Assembly: GCF_949987535.1 (NCBI RefSeq)
Contig: NC_080079.1
Coordinates: 49,835,000-49,898,999 of the forward strand
Length of the DNA: 64,000 nt
Source: Balaenoptera acutorostrata
Taxonomy: Eukaryota > Chordata > Mammalia > Artiodactyla > Balaenopteridae
Direction: 5' to 3'
The translations under genes and the position numbers were made by a program. Positions 1-10,270 of this stretch are shown here, piece by piece. Below the pieces are notes generated by a model. That model was not told the DNA's origin and did no database searches. It saw only the letters and a program-made list of their open reading frames with translations. Positions within the stretch are counted from its first letter, which is position 1, and every line of letters begins with the position of its first letter.

Positions 1-221
1 TCATCGCGGTGCGGGGACCGCTCTTCATCGCGGTGCGCGGGCCTTTCACTATCGCGGCCCCTCCCGTTGCGGGGCACAGGCTCCAGACGCGCAGGCTCAG
101 TAGTTGTGGCTCACGGGCCCAGCCGCTCCGCGGCATGTGGGACCCTCCCAGACCAGGGCTCGAACCCGTGTCCCCTGCATTAGCAGGCAGATTCTCAACC
201 ACTGCGCCACCAGGGAAGCCC
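1..221 (-). mobile_element. CHR-type tRNA-derived SINE, cut by window start
   Basis: Read on the minus strand it begins gggcttccctggtggcgcag and carries a B-box-like pol III promoter (reverse complement at 156-166, ggttcgagccc on the element strand). This head is the hallmark of the cetartiodactyl CHR SINE family. The body is the usual run of 'cacaactactgagcctg' and 'ccgcaac' repeats. The A-rich 3' end lies outside the window. The copy is CpG-rich, which suggests it is relatively young. Confidence 0.9.
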
Positions 222-1019
222 CAAGGACAGATTTTTTTAAATTCCATTTCCTTCTCTCTCACCCGTGTCCAACCCCCATATCCTTGTGATTGGACCAGGA
301 AGTTCTGTGGCCAAGCTTTTCTTGGATCGTGTGAATCAAGATCAATAAATATCTGTGCTGGAGCATGACTTGCCCCAGTGCCTCTCTGCGTCCTGGAATA
401 AGGGCCCTGGCTGTGTACGGCTGTGCAGCCCTGGTGCGCGCCAGCTCTTCTGCTGTACGTGTCTGTGCTGCGTGCAGGCCCATCAGGCTGCCAGCCCCCA
501 GAGAGGAAAGACCCTTCTGCGGCTGGGTGTTAGGGGTGGGGAATCCACTTTGAGGGCACTCTCCCAGGAGTGTTGCCAGTCTCGGGGGTGAGGGCAAGGA
601 AGGGGCTCCTTTAGTCTGGGGTTTCTAGGATACATTTTCAGGCCATGTGGTCCACAGCTTGATTTCAGGTGGTTCATGAGATGTTCCAGGAGCAGCTACA
701 TATGTGGGTTCTTAGGTAGCAGCACGATTCCTTGAAAGAGTAAGGAGTGGTCTCTGTACCCCACCTCCCCTTCCTCGCCCCTGTCCTCTCTTTAAGACAC
801 TCTAATCGGGTGTTTGCCCCCTCTGTGCCACCAGAATCACACCCATGACACCATCTTGTCAAACCCAGTGGTGGACTCTTTGTCTTCATCTGGCTCAGCC
901 TTTCAGCAACGTCTGGCAGCTGTCACTCCATCCTTCGTAAACACCTTTCCCTCACTGTGCTTCCACGGAACCACAGAGGACCAGAGCGGGCTGCCTTCCT
1001 TCATCACCCTGGCTGGGCC
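222..1019. other. Stretch without recognised features
   Basis: Moderate GC, no long open frame with protein-like composition, no repeat I recognise. Short open frames here look random. Confidence 0.5.
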
Positions 1020-1492
1020 TCCTCTTCTTCCTGACTCGTTAGTGTGGGAGCATCAAGGGCCCAGGCATCCATCCACACTCACTCCTGAGATAATCACATC
1101 CGGGCCTGTGGCTTCAAACACCATTGATGAAATTAACACCCTTACATTGACCATTTCAGTCCCAACCTCTCCACACTGATCTAGCTCAAGCCATCATTCA
1201 AATGTCTATTTGGAATCAGTATGTCCAAAACATAACTTTGATCCATCACCCCTCCCCTATGGCAAATATACACTCCACTCTACTCTCTTTCTTTGCTTTG
1301 TTTTCTTCTTACAATTAGACTTTTTTTTCATTTATTTACTTGTAACTTGTCTGTCTTCCGTGCTAGATTATTAGCTCCACAAAGAAGACATTTTATCTAT
1401 CTTATATTTAATGCTTACTCTTAGTCCCAAGGACCATCCGTTCAGGTACCCAGTTAATAGTTAATGAATGAATGAATAAAAGAACACTGAAT
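1020..1492 (+). mobile_element. Ancient LINE fragment (L2-like 3' part)
   Basis: The segment from about 1320 reads like an L2 3' end: tttatttacttg, gtctgtcttc, a degraded 'gctagattattagctcc' and a terminal TGAATGAATGAA run (about 1463-1477). The upstream part (1090-1250, with 'atgtccaaaacataact') resembles another old LINE segment and may be a separate element. Heavily diverged; edges are approximate. Confidence 0.5.
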
Positions 1493-2105
1493 TTTGTAAT
1501 GTGAATGTTATTATCTTTCCAGTTCTCTTTTGATCCATAAAAGCCTGTCTATAACACTGCTCTAACACGTGGTAATTCCCCTTTTTCACAAAGACAGAAT
1601 AGTTTCAGTCTGAAAAACATGGCAAAACAGTATCTCGCTAGAATTTAATAAACTTGTCTTAATTTCATTGTCTTTTTAATATAGTTCCATTCTATTTATG
1701 GTGAGTATTCATAATTCTATACTTATATTTATGATACAAGTTTCCTCTAAAATTTTATTTATTTAGGCAATATGAGTGAATCAGTTTAAAGTAGATACTA
1801 AGTAAATAATAGACTAGACACTGGGGCTGGCTGGTAAGGGAAAGACATCTGCCAACACCACCAGACACAGTGTCACTGGGCTCCAGGGCCACAAGGAAGG
1901 GAAATGAGGCAGGTGTCTCCTCATCACAGGACCAGGGAGGGGTTTGATGGGGGAGGGTGGAAGGACCAGCCCCCAAGGCAGGGTTTCCCAACTGGGAGAT
2001 TTTGAATATCTTCTTTCAACTTCTGCTTGGCATCTGGGACCCTACCTTCCTGTCAGGGTACCAAGGAGGGGAGTTTGCACATGGACAGAGTTGAATGACC
2101 TCAAG
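1493..2105. other. AT-rich then mixed stretch, nothing recognised
   Basis: AT-rich to about 1800 with no obvious tandem structure. No gene or repeat recognised. Confidence 0.45.
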
Positions 2106-2183
2106 AGCCTTCTGGGAAGATTTTAGGAAGAAGGAAAGGAAGGGGGAGGAAAAAGAAGGTAGGGAGGGGGAAGAAAGCAGGAA
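2106..2183 (+). repeat. Purine-rich tract (GA-rich low complexity)
   Basis: Almost pure A/G on the + strand with short runs of G and A (ggaagggggagg, gggagggggaag) and few pyrimidine interruptions. Low-complexity DNA, no coding sign. Confidence 0.7.
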
Positions 2184-2554
2184 ATATATTAAGCATTTAT
2201 TATTTGTCAACTTTGAAAATTATCTCAATTAATCTACTCTAAATGTTTGATATCATACAGACACAAAGGAACAATTGTCTAATTGCTTCATTTTCTGCTC
2301 TGGGGCCAGGTCTTTGGCAATAAGACCAGGCATTGTCCCTCCTGGCATGAGGCCTCTGATCTGTGCAGACTGCTCTCTGAGACTGGGAGCCAGCAGGGCC
2401 TCAGTCTATCTTATGCCTCTTGGTGGTGTCCCCAGAACCACAGGAATGCTCAGCTGCTCAAAAGTCTTTGCTGAATAAATGAAACAAAACTGAAAGTGAA
2501 TGGGGGGAAAAAAATCCCTGAAGATATCAAATCTCCACTAATAATTTAAGACAA

Positions 2555-2612
2555 GATGATATAGGAACAACTCAATAAATGTGTGTTGAGTGAATGAATG
2601 AATGAATGAACA
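2555..2612 (+). mobile_element. LINE/MIR 3' tail with TGAA repeat
   Basis: The stretch 'caactcaataaatgtgtgttg' followed by four TGAA units is the usual 3' terminus of L2 or MIR elements. The body upstream is too diverged to name. Confidence 0.5.
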
Positions 2613-3060
2613 GGCCATAAAGAAGTGCTATGAGGTGAAGGTGAGGCTGGGATGTGGGGTGTGGGTTTCTCAGTTCTCCAGGGAAGACACTCCGAACATT
2701 CTTTTACCAGGCTTTCCTGCCTCTCCAACTATTGTAGATACATAGCACAGAAATTTCACAGCAGAGATATTGTGTGATACCGCAGGTTCCATGGGTCAGA
2801 AAGGGTCTGAGTCACCTCCTGACTCACACATCTGTGTGTGTAGGATGGCCAGAGGGCAGAGCTGGGGTTCGCCAAAGCAGCAGGTGTGGTGAGCTGGTTG
2901 GCGTTGGCTTTACACCAATTATGGTGACTTTGTGGGGAGGCACACACGCGCGGGCGAGGCTGGCAGCCGTTCCCCAGGGTTAAAGCCCCACCACCACCAG
3001 TTAACTCCTCATATGAAGGTTTTCTGGACGGAAGAGAATACCCCCTGTCAAAGAGAAATT
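2613..3060. other. Stretch without recognised features
   Basis: GC-moderate sequence, including ACACACGCGCGGGCG near 2942. No repeat or exon recognised. Confidence 0.4.
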
Positions 3061-3064
3061 ATAC

Positions 3065-3600
3065 GGACACTTGATTTAAAAAAAAGGCAAGGAAAACTTT
3101 ATTCAAGATTATTGCAATAGGGGAGAGACATTGAACCCAACTCCAAATGCAGACAGAGACAAATGGGGATTTATAGCCAGTGGGCAGGGTGAGGGAGAGG
3201 ATAGACAATTATGAAGAGGAACTTGGTTGGGTATCCATGGTGAGGGGAAGCGGAGCTTGATGGGACATCAAGGTTGAGGTGGGGGGTTTTATGATAAACT
3301 GGCTAAGAAAGATTCTTTGCTGTAACTGGACAAAGCTTAGTCCAAAGGAAGGCTCAGAGGAGCCTGACTACAGTTTGGTCAAGGAGGGAGACCTTGTTAC
3401 TACTAAGAGGAAAAAGGCTTGCCTGGGGCATGGACCAGGCTGAGGGATGAAAGAGAGAGAATAGATTTGAGGGTAGCACTGCTTTAAGTCACTCTGATGT
3501 CTCTCAAGCCCCAGGGATATACGCCAAGTCCATGAGTTAGAGAAATGGTCTGGAGGATATGTCAGGGAAAAGCTGAGCCCCACGGTCCTTGATATATAGC
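3065..3600 (-). mobile_element. Probable endogenous-retrovirus-type LTR
   Basis: On the minus strand there is a TATA-like ggctataaatcccc (TATAAA complement at 3170-3175). About 70 bases downstream is a polyadenylation signal AATAAA (complement at 3098-3103) in a ttgaataaagttttcc context, then a T-rich end. That order and spacing fits the U3-R-U5 layout of a solo LTR. I see no internal retroviral genes beside it. The family and the right edge are uncertain; the U3 may extend toward 4050. Confidence 0.5.
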
Positions 3601-4080
3601 CCAATCAAGATGCTTTACAAGAGTGAGTAGGGAGTATTCCCCACACACACCCCACATTTCAGCCTATAAGACCCCAGTGAGCTGCAGGGCATTGCCACTT
3701 GAAGAGAGAAGCAATGGCTGGGGCCAGGGCTCTTGAAAGGGGTCATGAGCTCCAGGATTGCAGAGGGCATGGGATCCACAAGGTGGAAGATGAGGGCTGT
3801 GGTGGACCCTCAGGAGACACCTTAGGGGCCGGTGGATGGAATGGAGGTGTTCTGATGGGGATGGTGGTGGGTCTTGGGGAATTTTATGACTTGGACAAGA
3901 TCCAGAGAGTACTGAGCTGAGGTTTAAGGGCGTCAGTTCTTTGGTCAGACCCCCCCAGGCTGGCCTGTCCGTTTGGGGCTTGGTCCACGTCACTATGAAC
4001 CTGGAGCGATAACCAACAGGCAGCATGATGGTCAAGGCCTGACTCCATTTTCACCATTAATGAAAGAGTGAGTTACTTTC
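3601..4080. other. GC-moderate stretch, possible LTR extension
   Basis: No gene seen. It may be the outer U3 part of the minus-strand LTR to the left, but no terminal TG/CA pair can be fixed by eye. Confidence 0.35.
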
Positions 4081-4492
4081 ACCAGACTGTGGCATCAGGG
4101 TGGATGAATGCTTTACTTTCCAAATGAATGTATGAAAAAGGTAACGTTTCATGACATTTCTGCCCAGGTATTCCACTCCTGGGATCCTAACCAAAGTAAA
4201 TAATATTAAACAGAAAACAAGCTTTATGCACAAAGATGTTTATTGCAGTGGTACTTATGCTAGTATAAAATTGCAAACAATCTAAATGTCCCACCACAGG
4301 GGATGACAGATGATTAAGTAAGTTCTTTCATAATCCACTTTGAAATATTTATTCAGTCATTAACAGTGGTGCTTACAAAATCTACAACAACATGAAGGAA
4401 TGTTTAAAATGAGTGAAAAAGTGGGACACAGAATTCATATATAGTATGTTTGCATCTGTGTACAAGTAAGTAAAAGTAAAATCCCATGCCTT
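4081..4492 (+). mobile_element. Old LINE-1 3' fragment
   Basis: Typical L1 ORF2-end and 3' UTR wording in degraded form: 'ggtattccactcctggga', 'caaagatgtttattgcag', 'caatctaaatgtccc'. Many stops; no functional frame. The CHR SINE to the right landed at its edge. Confidence 0.65.
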
Positions 4493-4506
4493 CAGAATTC
4501 TAAGAA
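4493..4506 (+). repeat. Target site duplication, left copy (SINE at 4507)
   Basis: The 14 bases cagaattctaagaa are repeated exactly at 4639-4652, flanking the SINE. This marks its integration site. Confidence 0.9.
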
Positions 4507-4638
4507 TTTTTTTTTTTTTGGCTGCGCTGCTCGGCCTGTGGGATCTTATGGGATCTTAGTTCCCTGACCAGCGATCGAACCTACGCCCCCTGCATTGGAA
4601 GCACAGAGTCTTAACCCCTGGACCACCAGGGAAGCCCC
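4507..4638 (-). mobile_element. Short CHR/tRNA-Glu-type SINE
   Basis: Minus-strand copy: T-run at the left (A tail) and gggcttccctggtggtcc head at the right, with a diverged B box around 4570. About 130 bp, the short tRNA-derived form rather than the long composite CHR-2 form. The flanking 14-bp duplication is perfect, so the boundaries are firm. Confidence 0.9.
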
Positions 4639-4652
4639 CAGAATTCTAAGAA
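4639..4652 (+). repeat. Target site duplication, right copy
   Basis: Exact copy of 4493-4506 (cagaattctaagaa). Confidence 0.9.
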
Positions 4653-5498
4653 ATTTTAGTACTCCTCATTTAACCAGAACTCCGAGCTGTCCCAGACATC
4701 CTTCCCCCAGATAATTCTCGATAAGGTATCATTGCTGCAAGATCTAGATCATCGTGCATGTTAGCCAGGCAGACACCTGGGACGAATGCCTGCACAAAGT
4801 GGCCCCGACAGGCTCCTTTAGTCAGTATGCAGTAGGCTGTGCTGCAGTCATAACCAACCATAAAACGACACAGGTCGATTCCTTACTCAGGTTACAGGTC
4901 CACAGCTGGTCAACTGGAGATGTGCCCCTCGTTGTCCTTGCTCAGAGTGCGGGCTGACAGCCTCCATCACCTGATGCAGCTACAAGATCTCTAGGGAAGT
5001 TTTCTTGGTGCCAATGGCTCAGCATCACCCCTTGCTCTTTTGACCACCACTTAAGAAAGTCAACACCAGACATTTGGTTCCAGACTTACTAAGAAACCAT
5101 AGCAAACTACCTCCCTCCCCTCCCCCTTCTGTTTTCCAGCTGCAAAAAGGAGATATTTACCTTCTACAAAATTATTCATTCTTGGGCACTTTACAGAGTG
5201 TGCAGCATTTTCATAGCCACACAACCTGAGGTTTATGACCAACACGGAGGTACACAGGGTCCCTGCCCAGATAGGCTATTTGTCCATGGCTACCTATCCC
5301 TCCAGACCGAACTCTTAGTCTGCAGAGATGCTCCATTCTCTGGGGGAAAAGTTCTAATCAGAGCTTGTAAAGACTAATTTGTTTCATTCCTGTGGCTATT
5401 AGAATGAAAAGGTTTAAAAATAAAGGAATAAGTAAAACAGAAGCAAGATGACAGTGTTTAATGTAAGAAAAGTACAATGTCTTGAAAAGCTACAGGAG
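4653..5498. other. Stretch without recognised features
   Basis: Mixed composition with only short random open frames. No repeat recognised. Confidence 0.4.
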
Positions 5499-5551
5499 TC
5501 TCTCTCTCTCTCTCTCCCTCTCTCTTTCTCTTTCTCGCTCTCCCTCTCTCA
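5499..5551 (+). repeat. (TC)n-rich microsatellite
   Basis: Imperfect TC dinucleotide repeat with CCC and TTT interruptions. Confidence 0.85.
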
Positions 5552-5737
5552 TTACTGCCCACCTCTGTCCCATAACCATGTTGCAACTTCATGTGGTAGA
5601 TTAATGGTTAATTTTTTTCTATCAAACACGCTTGAACTGAGATATGTCTCTGCCCAATGAGGTGCCAGACTTAGGTCAAACTTTACTTCACATGCCCTGA
5701 GAGATTTACCAATAGGAGAAGGCTGGGAGAGGATACA

Positions 5738-6125
5738 TTGGTTTTTGATTGCTGTGTAATGAATTACCACAAGCTTAGTGGTAATTTCATCTTACAGTTT
5801 CCTGGGGTCAAGAGTCTGGGCACAGGTTGGTAGGGACCAACGCCCAGGTTCTCACTAGGCTGCAGTCACGGTGTTGGTTGGCTGCATTCCTGTCTGAAGC
5901 TCATTTGCATTGTTGGCAGAGTTCAGGACCCTGTGGTTGTAGCACTGAGCCCACATTCACTGAGGGCTGTGAACCAGAGGCCACTCTCAGCTCCTAGAGA
6001 GCCTGGAGTTCCTCATCATGACTCTCTCCATGGGCAGCAGGAGAGCTGCTGCTTCTGCAGTTTGTCTTCTCTAAGGCTCACCTGATTAGGTCAGGCCCAC
6101 CCAGGGAATCCCCTCCTCCCTATTT
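5738..6125 (-). mobile_element. MaLR/MLT1-type LTR fragment
   Basis: Begins 'ttgattgctgtgtaatgaa' and 'ttaccacaagcttagtgg', the reverse complement of a MaLR LTR 3' end. It later shows 'ggctcacctgattaggtcag' and 'gcccaccc', a known inner part. Truncated on its far side. No internal genes. Confidence 0.65.
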
Positions 6126-6187
6126 TATCCATATAGAAATTTATTTTGAGGAATTGGCTCACATGAATATGGATGCTGGCAAGTCCA
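6126..6187 (-). mobile_element. LTR-type repeat, first piece (split by insertion)
   Basis: Contains the complement of AATAAA (6140-6145) followed by 'ggaattggctcaca'. The sequence resumes at 7078, so this is one element interrupted by about 890 bp of inserted DNA. Its last 13 bases (6175-6187, gctggcaagtcca) are repeated at 7078-7090. Confidence 0.55.
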
Positions 6188-7077
6188 CACCTTTTTTTTT
6201 TTTTTAAAGATTTAATTTTATTTATTTTTGGCTGTGTTAGGTCTTCATTGCTGTGCACAAGCTTTCTCTAGTTGTGGTGAGCGGGGGCTACTCTTTGTTG
6301 CAGTGCGCAGGCTTCTCATTGCGGTGGCTTCTCTTGTTGCAGAGCATGGGTTCTAGGCACGCAGGCTTCAGTAGTTGTGGCGCGCAGGCTCTAGAGCACA
6401 GGCTCAGTAGTTGTGGCGCACAGGCTTAGTTGCTCCGTGGCTTGTGGGATCTTCCTGGACCAGGGCTCAAACCTGTGTCCCCTGCATTGGCAGGCGGTTT
6501 CTTAACCACTGCGCCACCAGGGAAGTCCCAAATCCACTTCTTATAAAGCTAGTTTAGTGGTGATGAACTCACTCAGTTTGTGTTTATCTGGGAAGATCAG
6601 CATCTCTCCTTCACTTCTGAAGGACAGTTTTGCCAGGTATAGTATCCTTGGTTGGCAGTTTTTTTCCTTTCTTTTAGTACTCTGAATATATCATCCTACT
6701 CTTTCCTTGCTTGCAGATTTCTCATGAGTTGAGACAGAAGTGGGCCACTAAGGTAGTGTCAGATATTGAGGAAGTTGGACGTCTTCCTTGGTCTCTATTT
6801 CCCCCACAGGAGAAATTGAGCGCCCAGGAGATCCTTCTTGGCACTGTGCTGTGTTGGCTTGAGGGATGGGTGATATGGATAAAGTGTCCCTCTTACCCAT
6901 TTTAATGTGGTTTTTCTAACTTATTTTTGCTCCACTGGTATGCTATAACTTTTCCTCTGGATTTTTTAATTCTCACAAAGGAATTCTTGTTCCTGGATAG
7001 TTCCTTAATCAGTGTTTCTGTTGGGTGAGACTAGGGCTGAGGATCTTCTGTTCTTCCATATTGTTGACATCACTGAG
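6188..7077 (-). mobile_element. Old L1/HAL1-like fragment, itself carrying a SINE
   Basis: Segment 6545-6735 is the reverse complement of the C-terminal part of an L1 ORF1-like region. Compare it with 18280-18480 of this window read backwards: the same order of 'gctggtt..gtggtg', 'ttctcc', 'gg.agagtaatcttgg' and 'atatatcatc' blocks. The rest, to 7077, looks like other L1/HAL1 sequence. Flanked by the 13-bp duplication gctggcaagtcca (6175-6187, 7078-7090). The 3' (left) end is occupied by the SINE. Confidence 0.5.
6192..6529 (-). mobile_element. Full-length long CHR SINE
   Basis: Runs from a T-rich tail (6192) and the 'tttatttttggctgtgttagg' segment to the gggacttccctggtggcgcag head (complement ends 6529). 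The tRNA-related head has a B-box relic around 6473-6483. Length of about 338 bp matches the long composite form. Imperfect flanking similarity: aagtccacacc at 6181, aaatccacttc at 6530. Confidence 0.9.
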
Positions 7078-7416
7078 GCTGGCAAGTCCAAAATATGCAG
7101 CACAGACTAGCAGACTAGAGACCCAGGAAGAGCTGATGCTGCGGTTTAAGTCTAAAGGTTAGCAGGCTAGAGATCTAAGAAAATCCAGTGTTGCCGTTCC
7201 AGTCCGAAGGCTGTCTGCTGGCAGAATTTCTTCTTACTTGCTCTGATTGGATAAGACCCTGCACATTATGGAGGGCAATCTGCTTTACTCAAGGTCCACC
7301 AATTTAAATGCTAATCTTATTCCCAAACACCCTCACATAAACATCTAGAATAATGTCTTACCACACATCTGGGCATCATGACCCAACGAAGTTGACACAT
7401 AATATTAGCCATCATA
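7078..7416 (-). mobile_element. LTR-type repeat, second piece
   Basis: Continuation of 6126-6187 after the insertion. Recognisable inner words are 'gagacccaggaagagc', 'attatggagggcaatctg', 'ctttactcaagg' and a 'gttgacacataatattagcc' terminus. Ends near 7416. Confidence 0.55.
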
Positions 7417-8305
7417 TACCTGGGATGGGTTTAAATGAAGGTATAGGGGGAAGAGAAAGTGCTGGGTTGTGCAGAAAGTGTTGCACTTGAATGGAAGGGG
7501 TTCCTTTTTATTAAATTGAAGTCAACCTATTAGGAACCCTAATCATATCTGCACAATCTCTCTTGCCATATATTGTACCCTAATCACATATGGAGAGGAG
7601 CCATATGGCATTGTATTCACAGGTTCTGCCTACACTCAAGGGGAGGAAATTATTAAAGGCATGCACACACAGGGCAGTCCAGGGGCCATCTTTGAATTCT
7701 GACCACACCAGGGGCTTCTCTGTGGTCATTGGTTTCAGTGCACAGTTGGAGGAAACCTCCAAGCTGGTTGCACTAAGCTGCCCTGGACACTCTGCAAAGA
7801 GCCACGTTTTGCTCACACAGTTCTTTGTTCTTGCATGCCTGGCCCTTGGTCAAAGGGGATCCCTCTGCAGCCCAGAGCAGAGAAAGGGAGCTGGCAGCAG
7901 GCATATTTCCAATTTCCTTCTTTCTCCCTGCTGCTTCCTTAGGAAGCTCAGGGAGGGCCAGGACAGCCCTGGGGGAGGGCAGGGCCTTCAGAGCAGGGCA
8001 ATGCCACACACAGAGTGCTTGCAGGCCTCAGGCCCCAGGGACAGCCATGCTAATATTTTCTTCGCACTAGTCAGGGGAAGCAGAGGGCCGGGGAAGTGAT
8101 AGCAGATGTGTGCAGGGCTTTGGCTGAGAGCGGATGAAGTGGGGGTGTCAGAGAACTAGCCCCCCTTTGGGAACAGACTCCCTGGCTTCTGTCCAGAGGC
8201 TCCAAGGGCATCTCTCAGAGCTGTTTCCCCACTTACTTCTCTGTCATCTTGGAACCCATGTGGGGAGCTGAAAGGCAACCAGGAGTCCCAGGGTCTATCC
8301 TGGGG
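7417..8305. other. Stretch without recognised features
   Basis: Includes a 169-codon open frame (7590-8099, +) with no domain-like pattern and strong overlap by frames on the other strand. I take it as chance. Confidence 0.4.
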
Positions 8306-8420
8306 TTGGAGCCAGGGGCCTTGGGTTCTACTCCTGCTTTTTTTCTGGCTGTTGGTCTGGGGAAATCACTGAACATCTCTGAGCCCCAATTTCTACCTCT
8401 GCAGGTAAGGGTGGATGCAG
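8306..8420 (+). mobile_element. MIR fragment
   Basis: MIR core wording: 'gggttctactcctgc', 'gaaatcactgaacatctctg', 'agccccaatttctacctctg'. Confidence 0.6.
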
Positions 8421-9229
8421 GATGGAGCGAGGTCCCTTAAATGAGGTGGATTTCTAGCCCACCGTGCACTCTACACATCTTTTGCTCCTGGCTGTCTCGC
8501 AGCAGATCTGGGCCAGTGGCCACCCGGCTTTGCTCAGGAGAAAGTAAGGCAGAGTTTAGGTGGGCCCAAAAGGATGCTCTCCCCCCTCTACCCACCACCT
8601 CACCCGCACAGTGACAGCCTTTGCCAGATTGAGTCAGGGAAGTCAAAGACAGCCCCATTGCCAAGAGGCCACATGCCTGTGCCAAACCCTGAGCCAGAGC
8701 CACAGGTCAGGTCCAATAAGTCGGGGCTGTATTCAGTGCCTCAGTTTCCCCATCTCAGAATGTGGTAGTTGGGTTGGTCCTAAAATGTCCACTGTCGCCT
8801 GAGGTCCAGGGCTGAGCCTCCCTGAATCGGGCGCAGCCTGCTGTAATTTTAACACCTTTTTTTAAAACTAAATGGTCTAGCATCCAGTACTTAGTAGACC
8901 CAAAGGTTTACTTACTGAAACCAGGTTGAACGGGAAAATCTGCAGTGAGGACCCCCCCACCCCCAAGTTGGAGAAATCTCTTAAGTCTAGCAAATGTCAA
9001 CTGTGCATTTGAAAATTCCATCACTGAAGACAACAGCCCAACCCAAGCAGGGGCCTTGGCTCCACCCTCCCCAGGGGTGGAGAACTTGCTGTCCAGAGGC
9101 CTCATTTCACTCTGTGTTGTACAGTTCTGCCTTAAGTTGAAGCCAACCTCCCTGTCATTCTGCACGGCAGCATTTGGGGGTGTGAATGAAGCATGTGGCC
9201 TGCCATATCAGTAAACAAAGGATGTTGTG
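8421..9229. other. Stretch without recognised features
   Basis: Moderately GC-rich DNA with no exon-like or repeat signal recognised. Confidence 0.4.
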
Positions 9230-9622
9230 GCCACCAAGCTGTCAGCCACTGCAGCTGCCCCCAACTGTGCACCCTGAGGGGACTCAGGATGGAAAAAAGC
9301 AGGATACTGGCCCTCGATAGCTAAGATGCATATCAAAGGAATGATTTCAATGAGCCCAGACTCTTGCATCTTCCCATACACAGAAAAGCAGTAAATTCAT
9401 TAACTTGAGATGTCTGTTTTTCTTTAATTAAGTCATCTTTTGATGTTCCAACTACTTGGTTTTTCTTGCAAAAACTCCGCGTATCCTGGCTCCTCCCTTA
9501 CCTCTTCGGAGTAGGCCCTAAGAGCTAGCTGAGAGGCTGTCTTTTGGCCTTAAGTCTGCAGAAAGTCCACTGAATAAAAAATAATTCTCAACTTGTAGGT
9601 TGTGCATTATTTTTTCAGTTGA
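9230..9622 (+). mobile_element. Old LTR (copy 1 of a family also at 43085)
   Basis: Landmarks in order: 'gccactgcagctgc', 'cttgcatcttcc', 'aattaagtcatcttttgatg', 'ctcccttacctcttc', 'agctgagaggctgtct', a polyadenylation signal in 'ctgaataaaaaataattctc', and the terminus 'ttttttcagttgac'. The same order is seen at 43085-43500. The 3' end with AATAAA is LTR-like. Family not named with certainty. Confidence 0.55.
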
Positions 9623-9699
9623 CAGAGGGCTTGAGGAGCTTGTGCAGTGCCTGCCTTGTGCTCACCTGGGGCTGTAGGTCGGACATAGCTGTGCTGTGG

Positions 9700-9865
9700 T
9701 GTAAAACGGGAGGACCTGAAACTCCACGCCTGGGTCCACCACCTGCCTTTGCTGGCTGTGGCAGCTAAGGGGGACCACCTGCCTTTCCAGAGCTTCAGCT
9801 TCCTTCTCTGTAAAATAGAACCAACAAACCCAGTTTCTCCTGGGTAGAGTGAGAATGAATCAATC
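9700..9865 (+). mobile_element. MIR fragment
   Basis: Diverged MIR: 'gcttcagcttccttctctgt' followed by 'aaaatagaaccaacaa' and 'gagtgagaatgaat' in the order of the MIR 3' half. Confidence 0.5.
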
Positions 9866-9891
9866 CGGAATGGACAGTTTACAGGGTGTTA

Positions 9892-10270
9892 TGTTTGAAA
9901 TTGTGTCCCTGAAATTTCCGTATGTTGAAGCCCTAACCCCCAGTACTTCACAATGTGACGGCACTTGGAGATAGGACCTTTAAGGAGGTAATTAAATTAA
10001 AATGAGGTCATTATTAGGCTGGGTTTTAATCCAATATGACTGATGTCCTTATAAGAAGAGGAGATGAGGATGCAGAGGGAAGACTGTGTGAAGACACAGG
10101 GAGAAGACGGCCGACTACAAGCCAAGGAGAAAGGCCTCAGAAGAAACCAACCCTGCCAACACCTTGATCTTGGACTTCTAGCCTCCAGAACTGGGAGAAA
10201 ATGACTGTCTGTTGTTTTAACCCTGCAGTGTGTGGTATTTTGCTATGGTAGCCTGAGCTCACCAATATAC
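9892..10270 (+). mobile_element. MaLR-type LTR, near full length
   Basis: Starts tgtttgaaattgtgtccc and runs through 'tatgttgaagccctaac', 'tccttataagaagagg', 'gaagacacagggagaagac', 'ctacaagccaaggag' and 'gcctccagaactgggag' to 'ctcaccaatata'. These are the landmark words of a MaLR LTR in the plus orientation. No internal region next to it, so a solo LTR. Confidence 0.75.

Noticed and set aside
7590..8099. 169-codon open frame on the + strand
   Set aside because: Competing frames lie on the opposite strand. No domain, no splice or promoter support.
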